A DNA stretch of 64,000 bases from Hybos culiciformis (GCA_964007475.1 OZ023273.1:142697308-142761307); one strand, 5' to 3'; positions 14,601-29,600 are shown, numbered from the stretch's first letter. Numbers and translations: made by a program. Notes: generated from the letters alone by a model not told the origin.

Positions 14601-17600
14601 TAGCAGCAGCAGCGTAGTAGTTTTAAGTTATTTTTCAACTTGCATACACTACTATGGAATTATACTACGTATGTTGTTTTGTTTTTCTCAAACAACTTTT
14701 ACTCTTTTTTTATTTTATTTTTTTTTCTTTAATTTTTTTTTTATTTCAACAACAAAACCAAACAATTTATTAATGAAATTACAACAGAAAAAAAATCTTA
14801 TTTATGTACGTTGATAGCATCCAAAGTTATTTCATCAAAGATTCCATAAATTTTTTATAAGAGATTTTTTTTAGTCAGACAAAAAATAAAATCGTCAATA
14901 AATTCAAATTCAGTGAATGGAGGGAGTTAAAATTCTATTTCCTATTTTCTTGTTGAGAAAAAATAAAATCGTAAATTTTAGAATTCTCAATTTTTATCGC
15001 AATTTTGTGCATCTCATTTGAAGACGAAGTGAAAATTTTATAGTTAAGAACATTTCTATACGTAAATTCATTTTAATTTTATTTTGAAATTTAAGTGAAT
15101 GAAAAAAAAAATATGTTTTTTATTATGTGCTTTTAATATATGTTTTTTTTTTTTAATGACAGGTTTTTTAAATTTTTATTTTGCCAAGTTTTACAAAATT
15201 AAATAAAAATTTCTTAAGCATTAAATGAAATTTGTTTTTGTTTTATTATTATTATTTTTATTGCGGACTTACTTAACAATACACATATAATTTAAATTGC
15301 AAAATTTTTGTGAGAAAACTTACAAAAAGGTTAAAAGAAAATTCTATATATATAAAAAATAAGCGAAACATTACACAACAAGTAATTTTGAAGCTGACAC
15401 TTAAATACGGAAAATTTGATATCGTCGAAACTTCAAATATATAGTTGCTGATGCTGTGTAAAACCTTGATGCTATTTATATAATCATTTCAATTGTCGGG
15501 CATTCACGTCTTAAATATGAATAGGTTTTGCCGAAAGAATGATCATTGAAGTTAATTATATGCATTTATTTTACTACTCTACTTTATGTTTCGCAATAAA
15601 ACAAAGCTTAAATTTATCTAAATTAATCCATAAATAAAAAAAAAATTAATTCGATTCACAGCAATACAAATATTTAATTGTCGTTTATTCACAAATGATT
15701 AATAAAAAAAAAATTAAAAAATAATATGCTACTATGCTGTGCTGAAGTTGCCCCACACGTACATTATTGGGATATATTTAAAACATTGAATTTTTTTTCT
15801 TCATAAAAACAATAGAGATTTATTATAGGTAGGAGACCCTAATTAACATTTTATATAAACAAAATATTTTTTTTACACTTTTTGTAACATTAATTTTATT
15901 AATTAACAAAAAAAACAATTATTTAAACGTAAAAACAACGAAATTTTTACAAAAAAAAAAAACATTTTTTTTCTTACATGCTTTTTTCATTATGTGTACA
16001 TAATTGCTCTTAAATATCTGGAACCAACATGCAAGAAAATAACATAAGATTCTTTTTTTTTTTTATTCTCATTCATAATATTATAACCTAAATTAAACCC
16101 TTTTTTTAAGTGGAAATTCACTGAAAATTACATACTTTTACAAGTTTTTAAAGTTTTTTATTATTATTATTTTTTTTGTGCTTCCTTTAATAAAGCTCAT
16201 CATCCATATAATAAGAATTTTTTCATGAATAAGAACATTAAATAAAATTTGAACAAAAAAAAAAAGCTAAAAAACCTAAACCTAAAAAATTTTTTATGAA
16301 AAATATTTACATTGAAGTTATTCGGGAAGTGTTCAAATTATTTTGAAGTTCCCATACCATTCTCCTACTAAATACCTGTGCTTCAATATTGGATGTATAA
16401 TATCATTTGAGCCATCATGTGTGCTTACTTTTATTTCTATGTATTCTAATTATTTTTTAACACTTCGTTACTAATTTTATTTTATATGGTAACATCAAAT
16501 TCGTGCTGTATATTTACTATGTTTTGTTTACACACAAAAATTATGCTAATCAAAAATATTTAGAATTTAAATTTAGGGCAGTTAATTACTAACTCATTCA
16601 TCAGTTATCACACAAAATGTTAAAAAAAAAACAATAAAAAGTTGGAAACTAAGTAAATATTATTTTACTTAATTTCAATTTTAAAAAAATGAAAGAATTT
16701 GCTTTCATGTTGTCCTTGCAAGTTAACCTATATATTTTTTGTTATAATATTGCGGCAAAATACAATGAAATAACAACAATCATCAACAAATCTGACATTT
16801 ATAAAAAAATAAATTTTCAGTACAAAATGAGTCAAAGCCATCAAGGAAGAACTTCCATTAATTAAAAAAAAAAGAAACGAAATTTAAATTTAATTAAAAA
16901 AAAAGCTTCGATCTAGATTTTATGTAATCAAACAAACATATACTCTTTGTATTCTTTCTTTTTCCTCTTTTGTTAAATCATGTTTTATGCTTCAATTGTA
17001 ATTAAATTTTATGCTTATTTTTATGATAACACTATACTTTAGTAGTATTCATTTAATTTTGTTTAAGAAGATAATTAAAATAAAAATATGGTGTAGAGAT
17101 AAAAATAAATGGTTTCAAAAAAAAAAAGTATTATATGAAAACACATTAAGAGTATAAATGTTATTTATGATACAAATTTTTATGAAATTCATAAAAAATA
17201 TAGACCTTGATACATGAAAAAAATATTCCCAAAATGTATTTATTCATTTAATGAACAAAAAAAAAACCCCCACTTCCGAAAGAAAACTTAAGTTTCTATT
17301 TGAACTTATTCAATATAAATTTTCTACTGTTGTTGGCACAAACATAATGAAGCTTTTTTAACTTATTCTCAAATGTTAAACTAATTAAACGTAGCAATTT
17401 TTTTTTTAAGTTTATTATGCTCCAAATATTTATTTGAAAAGATGTTTTTCTAATTAATTTTCGATTGAAATAAATTACGTTTTTTTTGGCATAATATCAT
17501 TGATATATTTAGGCCGTATTATTTTAAAATTTAATCAAATAATTTTTAAACTTAAAGCTTGTCAATTTCGCAAAACAAAGTAAAATAAGAAAATGTATTG

Positions 17601-20600
17601 TATTATTGTTAAAATTATCCTTTAATTACGATTTGAAATAAATTTTCGATTTAAGATAAATATCATAAATCTCTCCATTAATCTTATATATTATGAAATT
17701 GACATACCTATTTTTACAATATACAATATTTTTTTAAGTTATATCAAAAGAATCCAGCGGTTAAATTTCAATATGGTATTTGTTATTTTATACCTTATCC
17801 ACAAATACATTTCATAAATTCTTAGAAAAATCATATTTTAACAATTTGCTTGAAAAAAAAATGTAGCAAATAAAATAATATTATTTGGTAGCATTATTTC
17901 GGTTCAATAAACTGTATGTAGTTTATATTGAAAACTATGGTGTTCATGATATTCATTGTGATTTATCTTTTGCAACATGAACTGTATAAAACATGTAAAA
18001 ATTGATTTTTTACAATATTTAATTTTATTTTACTTTTTTTTTTTTATTAAATTAAATATATTTGTTTATTTTTTTTTTATAAATTCTTTTTATTAATTAG
18101 AATAATCTAAACAAAATTTAATTTAATTATACTTAAAGACAATCGTATTTTTAGTTCGAACGAAATTCTAAAACTGAAACTTATTTTACCTTTCTTTCTT
18201 ATATTTATGATTTTACATTCAATATTAGAAATATTAAATTCGTAATTTAACACCTCTTTAAGTTTATTAAGAAATATAAAAATTGCACAATTAAAATAAC
18301 TTACGTTTTAGTTTTTTTATAAGAATAAAATTTAAGTTCATAAAAATAAGCAAATTAAGTAAAAAGTAAAAAGCTCGTGGAGGAAATTTGGATATTTGTA
18401 ATAAGTTAAAATCTTATAGGAGCGGAAATGGGTTTTTTATAAGGGAAGTTGGATTCGGAGTATATGACTCCCCCTTCCTCAAGATTTTTGCACTCCTGGG
18501 CAAAACTTTTAGATTGCTTATTTATTAGAATTGTTCGAGTTTTCTTTTTTAAATAACATTTTATAAAAATTACAAAAACTATAATTAGCAAAATGATTAC
18601 AATAACAGATATATTAAAATAAATTAGTAGACTGTTTTGTTTTCTTTTATAAACAACTTCTTCTATTTTTTTGTTATTTTCTATTTGTTTGATATGTAAA
18701 TCTTTTAAATTTAGTGTTAAATTCAAATTTTTTATGTGTTTATAGCTTGGTAGAACAATATTATGTTTGAATTCTTTTTGTTTGTTAGAAAACTCTATTT
18801 CATTTAATTTTACAGAACAATTGTTGAAAGAAATTAAGTGATTTTTGTTTAATTTATACTCTACGTTATTACAAGTGTTAATTAAACTCATGTTTTTTAC
18901 ATTTTTAACAATAATTAAACCTAAATCTATTTCTATTATTTCTGAATTTTTGTTTGTTATTTTATGACAATCGACATAAGAATTATTTAATAAATTCGAA
19001 ATACAATTATTCGTAGGTTTTAGTTTGTTTTTATATTTTTCTTGATCCAGATAGTATGATTTATTTTCAAAACTTATTACATCTACAATGTTTATGTCTA
19101 CTTGTTCATTTTCTAAATTTGGAACCGGTATAATTTTATAATGAATCGCTTTGAATTGATTTAGTACAGGAATTTCCAACACAAAAATTAATTTTGATTC
19201 ACTAATAGCTAAGGAACTTTTGAGTTCTTGAATTTTAAAAATATCTATTTCATAAAAATCTATTTCTTCTGGGGTAAGAATGGACCTACTCATTATTTTA
19301 TGTTTTGAGAATATAACGTTTTCCTGAAGTTTTTCAATTTCATCATTTAAAAGGTTAATATTTGTTAGTAATTGTAAAAATTGAATTTGTTTAATAGTAT
19401 TGCGATTTTCGAAAGTCACAAAATTTAAAAGTTTATCAATTGCGAGATGGTTATCATTGATACTGGTTTGTAATTTTTGTATGTTTTTCTGAATTGAGAA
19501 ATTTATTTTTATTTGTTGATTTGAACTTTGGATATTATTATGAATATTTTCGTCTACAGTTTTTAAGTGATCTTCTATTTCTGTCTTATCCTCATCATCC
19601 ATTGTGCCAAAAAGCCATTTTAACGCAGATCCGCCACGATTGATCAAACCTCTTTTTTTTCTTATCGGTATTAGAGTTTTAAATGTATGTTCTACTTTTT
19701 TTTGTTTCTCTTTAAGAGTTCTAATAATACTTTGATCTTCCGGCAAATTAAATGTCGTTGTAATCTGGTCCTCTATAGTTCTTAGGATTATTTCTAATTC
19801 TTTTAAATCAATAATATGGATAATTTTGTCATACGAATCGATTATTGGAATATCTTCTTGTCGAATTGTCACAAAACCACTTTCTGTTTCTAATTTTTCT
19901 ATGTTAATTGCGGCTTGACACGGACTGATTAACATCGCGCCTATTGTTAGAACCGTTAAAACCACCTAAAAAATTTTTGAAATTTCTTTTAATACGAGAT
20001 GGATGGATATTTCGTTTTTTTTTGTCAATTATTTTGTTATCAGTTTTAAAGCATTTAATTTTCTTATATCTAGGCTCATCTTTATATCTAACAATTGCTG
20101 GATTTTTGATAAGAATTTCATCAGAATCTGGGGCAAAAAAATTTTTTCGGTTTTCATTTAATTTTGAAATAACTTTTTCTTTTTTTTGTAAAATTTTTTG
20201 TTTAATGTTTTCAAAATCTAAAGGTTTATTTCCGAGAAAATCAATTGGTTTTTCGCCCGTAGTGGAATGAATAGTATTATTATATATTTCTACTGCTTTT
20301 AGGATTTTGGACTCAATATCAAGATTAGGTTGTGTTATTTTAAAAATTCTAATATGTTCATTTATTGTTCCATGGGCTCTTTCAATGTCAGCATTACCTG
20401 TACAAGATCTTGGTGATGAAAAATGAATTTCTATATTTTCTGATCTACAAAAATCCTTTAAATTTAAATTGTCAAACTCATTGTCAAATATAAATTTCTC
20501 TGGTTTCCCTAAAAGAGAATTACGAAGTCTTAATGCTTGAACAATTGTTACACTATTTCGATCGTTTAATTTAGACACGTATAAATGTTTGCTAAACTTA

Positions 20601-23600
20601 TCAATCGCTGTTAAAAATATTGTTTTATTTATGTAAAATATATCAACGTGAACTATTTTATTCGTCTCAGAAGGTGTTTCAGATAAATGATATTTATATT
20701 TGATTGGGTTTCTGTCATATTTCGTCAGATTGCATACATCGCAATTATTTACGAATTTATGGACAAAACTTTTCAGATTAGGGAAATAATATAAATCTTT
20801 TATTTCAAGAAAGTTTTCAAGGATCCCCCTATGATTTGTATTTTCGTGAAAGTTTTTTATTATTTGAATTAGCTCATCTTCACTTTCTAAATTTTTTGCT
20901 ATTCTGGTACATCTAATAAATTTAATTCGGGGTTCACCACTGAATAACTGGATTAATATATTTTGGAGAATTTTGTAATCATTTTCCTGCAATTCAGAAT
21001 AAATTCCAGTGGTTCCGATTTTAATTAATCTACGCAAAAGGTCGTTTAAGTACACAGAAAAAAATTTGCTCGTACTCATTACGTCAAAAAAGTTCGTTAA
21101 TGACATTCTCGTTAAGATAACGAAAAATAATGAATAACTACGTTTTTGTAACGTAAATTTCGTTTATTTTCTTATTACGAACATTTTTTTCATTTTTAGT
21201 ACTCGTTAAAAAAGTTCGTTATCGTTAAATACGGGAAACAAAAATTTCAATCCATATAGAACTTATATTTTCCATTTTACACATTGCCGTAAATGTAGTT
21301 CATAGCTCAGTGGCAGAGTTGATGGATTGCAATGTTTAGGACAGTGGTTCGAAGCCACAAGCGGGCATAAAAAAAATTATTAAAAAAAAATTTTAAAAAT
21401 AAATAAAAAAATAGAAACATAAATAAAAAAAATAAATAAAATAAAAAAAAATAAATAAATAAAAAAAATAAAAAAAATAAAAGAAAAATAAAAAAAAATA
21501 AAAAAAAAAAATAAAAAAAATAAAAAAAAAATAAAAAAAATAAAAAAGAAATAAATAAAAAATTAAATAAATAAAAAAAGTCTAGTAAATTTTTTCTTTC
21601 GTATTTGCGGTGTTTTTGCTGAAGAATTTGAAAGGTTTTTGGTTTTGGGGTATAACGAACTTTTTTAACGAACTACGAGCTTTTTTCAACAAAATGTTCG
21701 TTGTAGCCAAAATAACGAATTTTTCGTTGATTTTAACGAATTATTTAGTTATTAGTACGAGCAGATTTTTTTCTGTGTAATTTTCGTTATTTAAATCGTT
21801 TTTTGAAATAATTATTATTCTGTATTTTTTATATTTTGTAATTAATTCATCTGTCCTTTCTTCTACTAAATGAATTTGAGTTAAATATTTATTTACTATG
21901 CTTTCCGAAATAGGAATTTGATTATCTAAATTCTGAACATTACTATGGATTGTGGCTAACTCACTGCTTTCGTCACCAATATCAATATTTTCAGTTTCAA
22001 TGACATTTATTTCATTTTTATTTACATCTATTCTACTTAGAAAGTCGGCCACTTTATTATCTTTGCCCTTGAGGTATTCTACACTGAAGTCGAACTCGTT
22101 TAGTTTTATTCTCCATCTTTGTAGCTTTGAATTGGGTTCGTTTAAAGAATGCAACCAAGCTAATGGTTGATGATCTGTTTTTATGTTAAATTTTACGCCA
22201 TATAGATATGGTCTAAAGTATTTTGTAGACCATACTATAGCCAAGAGTTCTTTTTCAATAGTACTATATTTTATTTCATGTTCGTTAAGTGTTCGACTTG
22301 CAAAAGATATAGGGTGACCATTTTGTGATAAAACGGCTCCAATTGCATACTGGCTTGCGTCAGTAGTTAATGTAAATCTTTTATTAAAATCGGGATATTT
22401 TAGAATCGGATCGTTGGTAATAATTTCTTTCAATTTATTAAAAGCTTGAATATAATTCACATTATTTTCATCAATTTTATTATTTTTTTTCAAACAATTA
22501 GTTAGGGGCTGTGCTATCTTAGCATAGTCTTTTATGAACTTCCTATAATATCCAGTTATCCCCAAAAAACTTTTAATGGATTTTCTTGTTTTAGGAATTT
22601 TAAGTGACTTAATGACTTGAACTTTACTTGGGTTGGGCTTAATGCCTTCATTAGTTAAAACATGTCCTAAATATTCTGATTCTTTTGATAAAAATGAACA
22701 CTTGTCGACTTGAATCTTTAGATTAAATTCTCGAAGTTTCTGAAAAATTTTGTTAATTGATTGAATATGTTCTTGAAGAGAAGTACTAAAAATTAAGATA
22801 TCGTCAAGGTATACGACACAATTAATATTAATGAATTCGCGTAATACGTGATTCATAATTCTTTGGAAAGTGGCAGGAGCGTTTTTTAAACCGAATGGCA
22901 TCCTGACATATTCGTAGTGACCCTGGGGGGTCGAAAAAGCAGTTTTAGCTTGGTCCTTTTCGTCAACAAGAATTTGATGAAACCCTTTTGCCAAATCTAA
23001 AGTTGTGAAATATTGAGATTTACCCAATTTGTCAAAAAGTGATTCTATGTTTGGAATCGGAAACTTGTCATCTACAGTTATCTCGTTGAGCTTTCTGTAA
23101 TCGACGACAATTCTCCATTTCTTAACACCTGAATGGTCTAGTTTTTTCGGCACTACCCAAATTGGTGAATTATATGGAGAATTACTATGTTTTATGATAC
23201 CTTGTTCTAGCATTTCAGAAATTTGTTTTTCAACCTCTTGCTCATGTATTTTAGGGAATCTGTAAATTTTGGAATAAATGGGTTGGCTATGTTTCGTAAT
23301 AATTTGATGTTTGATATTTGAAATATTTGTTAATTGTTGTCCCTCTTGAAAAAATAAATCTTTATTTTCATAAATAATTTTTTTCAACATTTTCTTTTCT
23401 TCATAATTAAGATGTTCAGTTTTAATAAAATCAACAATATTTTTGTTGTCAAAATTTAATGAATTTAATTCGATTATATCGTTGTAAGGGCAGGAATTTT
23501 TAAATTTAGTGACTTTGCCTTTAATTTCAACATGTCCTTTTTCTAAATCAATTTTCGCGCCAATAGCACGAAGTATATTTTGTCCCAATATTGCTTCGAA

Positions 23601-26600
23601 TTTTTTATTACAAAATTTCAGTAATTTCCATGTCATTGTGGCGTCATGGTCAAATTCTAAAGGTACCTCAGTAATTATTTCATGGGTAATTTGGTTTTTT
23701 CCAAATAATGTAACAAGTTCAATTTGATTCATTAATTTATTTCGTTTTATATTAGGGAAAAGATGGTCACTAATTATTGATATAGAAGCACCTGTATCTA
23801 TTAGGCAATTAATTTTTTTATTGTGAATTGAGAATTCTACTATTGGTAATGGGTTTTCCGAGGTTGTAAACGAAAATTTTGTTCAATGTTATTTGAATCA
23901 ACTTCCATAGGTTCAAAACTTCCATGATTATTGTTAGCATTAGCGTTTAAAGAATTTTGATCATAATTCTGTTTTCGAGAAAAATTATTGAAATTCGAAT
24001 TTCGATTGGAATTAAAATTGTAGGTTTGATTAGAAGTGGGATATCTTTGAGGAACACTATTATTGTAATTATTATTGTTAAAATTTTGAGATTTATTAGG
24101 CGTGGGATAAGTTTGAGGAACACTATTAGTGTAATTGTTATTATTGGAAAAATTATGTCTTATATGTCCCTGATATTGGTTATTATTGTTAAAAGAGTTA
24201 CGCTGGAAATTATTTTGTTTATTATTAGCTTTAACAATATTTTTTTGAAAAGGTGTCGGGTTATCTTGGATTCCTGTTTTTATTAGTTCAAAATAAGCTT
24301 CTTCAAGAGATTCAATGTTCTTAATTCTTAAAAACATACTATCTGATCGTGGAAGTTTATTTAAAAATTTTTCTAATATGCTTTTTTCATTATTAATTGT
24401 ATTAAATTCTGCTGGCTTTTCATCATCTAACTTATATTTTAAATTTAACTTATCCAATACTTGAGATAACTCTTTATAATATTGACTTACACTACAGAAC
24501 CTGATTGAATCTGCTTCCTCCTTTAATTTCAAGTATGATTGTTGAACACCGAACGATTTCTTCAATTGTAATTTTATTTCGTCCCAAGTAGCGTTTTCCA
24601 ATCTTCTAATCGACAAAGCAGCCGGTCCTTGAATTTTACTCACCATTACATTCAACAAATAATTTTTCATATTTTGGTCTGCGGTCAACCCAACAATTGT
24701 CTCTACTTCTCTTATAAAATGTGTTAATTCAAAGGTGTCATCGCCACGAAATATTGGAATAGCTCTAGCTTCAGTAATTAGATCTCTACCTGTGATATTA
24801 TTTAATGCCATGTTATTAGTTGTTTCAAAAATATTATTAACTTTTTGTTGTGCTTCAGCTAATTCTTCGTTATATTTTTCTTCAGTGATTACTCTGAGTC
24901 TAGGTTTATTCAAACTTGAAGGTTTACGATATGGTCTCATAAGTTGATACCAATAAATTCTTAAAAGAACACCAATTTCACAAAAAAAAAAATTTTTTTT
25001 TTTTTCTTATTTATTTGTAAAAATGGTTTGGTATCCTACCGACTGCGCCAAACATGTAAAAATTGATTTTTTACAATATTTAATTTTATTTTACTTTTTT
25101 TTTTTTATTAAATTAAATATATTTGTTTATTTTTTTTTTATAAATTCTTTTTATTAATTAGAATAATCTAAACAAAATTTAATTTAATTATACTTAAAGA
25201 CAATCGTATTTTTAGTTCGAACGAAATTCTAAAACTGAAACTTATTTTACCTTTCTTTCTTATATTTATGATTTTACATTCAATATTAGAAATATTAAAT
25301 TCGTAATTTAACACCTCTTTAAGTTTATTAAGAAATATAAAAATTGCACAATTAAAATAACTTACGTTTTAGTTTTTTTATAAGAATAAAATTTAAGTTC
25401 ATAAAAATAAGCAAATTAAGTAAAAAGTAAAAAGCTCGTGGAGGAAATTTGGATATTTGTAATAAGTTAAAATCTTATAGGAGCGGAAATGGGTTTTTTA
25501 TAAGGGAAGTTGGATTCGGAGTATATGACTTATACAATTAAAAAAGACACTATGAAAAACACTGATCAAAGTTGATCAGATATGTGGATTTATTGATGTG
25601 ACATATAGTTTTAGGTTTTTATGTTTGTTTTTTAATTCAGCTAATATATTATAAAATATATTAGTATGTACATTAAGTTGGGGATTAAATTATTGACTAA
25701 AAATATTAATCTATCTTAAATAATTTCAAGGGAGTTTACTTTATTTTATTACTTTTTATTTAAAGCATAATCTATGTAAAAAGTAAATTGAATTATGATC
25801 TGATCGTACTGATAGAATTCATCCATGCGTCTCCTCAATGCAAAAAAACATAATTTCTTAAAAACTCTTATTGAATTACCACAATATTTATTGAATAGCT
25901 GGCTTCTAATCATTTTATTTAATTTACTCGTAAGATTAAATTTCAAGACTAATTTTTATAAAAAAAAAAAGTTTATTTTGCGAGACGAGGGGAAAAATAT
26001 AATATTTTTATAAGTAATCGTAAGTCAAATTTCAATCAAATTAAATTAATCTGAAAGCTGTAATTTCCATTTTAATAGGCATTAATTTTTATGTTTGTCC
26101 ACGAAAAGAAACAAATCAAAAATTTATGAGCTTCGAATACGATGAGTTGTTTAAAACTATATGAAAATCTATAATATAGTTAGCTTCAAATTAAACCAAG
26201 GCGTTCCACCCTCTAATCATTATTTTTGATAGTTTTTAGACGGTTACGAAAAAAGAATAGTTTTTTATTCTTATTTTCATTTATTTTTTTAGAATCAAAT
26301 ATTTTTTTATTTTTTTTTAACATAAAAACGAAAACAAAATATTATGCTATTCGCCCACATTTTGAATTTATATTCAAATTTGTTTACCTTTTTAACTTTA
26401 TGAACTTTTATGTGAAATTTTAGGTCAAATTTTTTACTAAAAAAAAAAATATTGGCGTAAAAAATTTACCATAAAGAAATCTAATTTCTGAAAAGCCTTG
26501 TTATAGTTTTTTTTTATGAATGTATATATAAAGTTAATAAAAGATAAATGGAATTTTGAAAAATAAAGTCACGTTTTAAAAGTAGTTCAGCTCAATTATT

Positions 26601-29600
26601 CATATAATGTCTATCAAAATTGTTTTCATTAATTAAAAAAAAATTAGAAATACATATTCAAATTAAATTATTTTTGCAAAGAATTGTAAAAAAAAAATAA
26701 GATATTAAGATTTAAAAGTTATGAAGCATTCTCTTTTGATATAATTTGAACTAAAATATCATCGATAATTATAAAAATGAGAAAAATTTAAAACAAATAT
26801 TTTGTTATTTTGATTAAAGAAAAAACTAAATTAATTCTGTGGAAATATTAAAAAAACATACGAGTCACTTTGTATACGAGAAAGCTTGTTCCATCTAAAA
26901 AAGTAAAAATAAAGTTTGGTTTCTATCTCTGAGAGATCATAGTTGTTATAAAGTACGGAATCCTATAATGTCGATAAAACTCAGAAATAGGACGATATTA
27001 TTATCTATATTATAGTTCGAAAATAAGTCCTTTGGGACGTTTCCAATTAAGGACAGATTTACATTACATTTTCTAAAAATGTGTATGAGACTGACAAAAC
27101 AAAGTCTATAATAAAAAACAAAAACCTTTTATATAAACATACATTTTTTTTTATTTAACTTTCTTTTTCTTTATTTTTCAGTGCTTCCACCATCAACTCA
27201 ACAAGTTGAAAATTTGAAACGTGACAAACGTAATGATAGTGATAAATCTATTGATATACAACAATCACCAAGAACTAAACAAAGACTTATTAAAGTGGAT
27301 TTCTCATTACTACAGGTATTACTATATAAAAAATTATATATTTCGGAATCTGCCAGATAATATAAACACTATCTATTATAAAATACAGTATATAATAATT
27401 TTTCCCTTATTAAAAAAACACTTCCTTGTAGTAACTCTTATATTATTATATTTTATATAATGTATGTATTGTTAAAGGTGTATTATTTAAACATAATAAC
27501 GAATCATAATTTTAATGTATTTCAAGATTCAGATCATCAACACTATGTATAATTTTTAGCTTGAATAGCTAAAATTTAAAATATTATCACTGACTTATTT
27601 TTAATACAATTAATAGAAGGATAGTCGAATATCTATATAATATAAAATTCAGTGTTTTGAGAGTTAAAAGTTTAGTCAATAAGTTAAGTTTAAATAAAAA
27701 TCTATAAACTTGTAATAAAAATAGGTAGTCCTTAGTTACACAAAATAATCCCCAAAACATAAAACGCATACAGTAACTTCTCACATTTATGAATGCTTAA
27801 AGTATAATATATATTTTTAGATCAATTTTATATATGTTAAAGTATAAGCAAAAGACGAAACACGTTCAAAAATAATAATGTATACCTATAATTAACAAAA
27901 AATTATTCTGAATTCATAACTAATAATTTTTAATAAAGAATTTAATTTTTAGCGTAATTTTGCGGTTATTTAAAACAAAATAATTTAACAAATTTATTAT
28001 TATTAATGGTAATTTGTAACTACTTTTTGTTACTCATTATACAGAAAAAAAAAGTTGACGAAGGCGTTATTTATGATCAAAAAAATACCACAAATCATAA
28101 TTTAAATTTTTTAAAATGATAATGATAATTAGGAAAAATTATTTTTTAGCACTTTTTTTTTGTGGTAATCTCTAATATTTTTTTGATAAATTAATTTTAA
28201 TATACCTATTACTTTATTTCATAACTTCATAGTCTAAAATAATTATAACTTTTTTTTCATGATTTTTAAAATAAAAATGTTTGCTATTTGTTACATTTTT
28301 TAATTGAAAATTATGATGATTGAAGATAACGAAAAATAAATTTAATTAAGCAAACAAAATAAGAATGTACCTAATATATTTTAATATGATATTGATAATT
28401 GTAATTATCAATATCATCTTAAAAATTATTTCTAAGAAAAATATTTCGTTAATTTTTGGGGTCAATACCAAATCATTTATATCAGTATAATTAAAGTTAT
28501 ATTAAAAAATTATGCTCTTGCGGGCTAAAATTCTAAAGCCAACCTGTGCCCATTATCTTTTAATGTTAATTTATTTTTCCGCCTTTCATAACATAAAATT
28601 CTGTTTAAACAAAAATCAATAAATATTAAAGCTAAAGTTATTTAAATTCTTGTCCCAAATATGTACGTAGATCTGAAATCAAATGTAAATTTTCATAACT
28701 TGAATTCTTGGAACTAATAAGCAACAAACTGTTTTACAAGAAAAATAAGATAAAAATATATCCCCAAAGAAAAAAAATTTTTTTGCTATTCTATTTCTTC
28801 GCGAAAATTTTCTCAATATTTTTATATTTTTCTTAGACTGTATTAATAATATTCGGCAAATTATTGAATTATTGAAATGGGAACAAACAAATTGAACTAT
28901 AAAAGAGTATTTAAAAAAATAAAAATAAATATTTTTACAAAGTATTTATTTATATTTTTTTTTTATTTTATTTTCAAACCAAATTTCGTCCTACAGAAAT
29001 TACAAATATTTTTTCAACAATTTTCATTTGGATTCAGAAAATAAAATTCCTAAAATATATACAATATATTTCTTTTTCCAATTTCAGTTTCTCGTTCAAT
29101 ATTTATTTAATCTTGTTCGTGAATGGATTTGGCCTTGAAGATCAACAATATAAATTTTCGCAAATTTGAAGACATAAATTTCGATTTTTACCTAAATTTT
29201 AGTTCATTTATTTTTATTCATGTAACATTTAAAAAAAAACAAAATAAAAATCAACGTTTTTTTAAAATCTTAAAAGTGTTTTTAATCGAATCAATCTGTT
29301 TTGAGGCCTACCTTGTAAATTAAATAAATTATTTAAATATTTTTGTCTAAACTCTGAATTAAAATAAAAAAAAAAAATATTTTTGCCAATTTCTTTTACA
29401 ATGAAATAACTACGATAAATTGAATATAACCGTTTTTTTTTCTAAAAAGACATAATTGCTCACAAATCAAAGATTATAATAAGAAGAAAAGCTAAAATTA
29501 TTTTAACGTAGTTTCAAATAAAAAATTTTAGATTCAAATTCCAAAAAAAAAAAAAAAAGTTTACATTCGTTTATTTCTAAAGTTCACCGCAAAATATTCT

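Larger units (their letters stand above)
17985..25534 (-). mobile_element. errantivirus-type endogenous retrovirus (17.6/297-like), full length
   Basis: An LTR retrotransposon lies antisense in spire intron 1. From its own 5' end (right): LTR 25050-25530, tRNA-Ser-type primer site 25033-25050, gag, a -1 shift into pol (PR-RT-RH-IN), env, polypurine tract 18470-18480, LTR 17989-18469. The outer ends are flanked by TATA (17985-17988 and 25531-25534), the target typical of this group. The two 481-bp LTRs run at a constant offset of 7061 with no difference I could find, so insertion was very recent. Pol is interrupted by a MITE (21053-21777), so this copy cannot make a complete Pol. The original element without the MITE would be about 6.8 kb. 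Confidence 0.93.

Noticed and set aside
19944..20270. Plus-strand frames inside the retrovirus (also 21952-22170, 23509-23727, 23957-24286, 24735-24947)
   Set aside because: Antisense shadows of env, pol and gag.
21303..21356. A functional tRNA gene
   Set aside because: A and B boxes are present, but I could not form a proper acceptor stem and the A-rich tail follows; treated as a tRNA-derived repeat.
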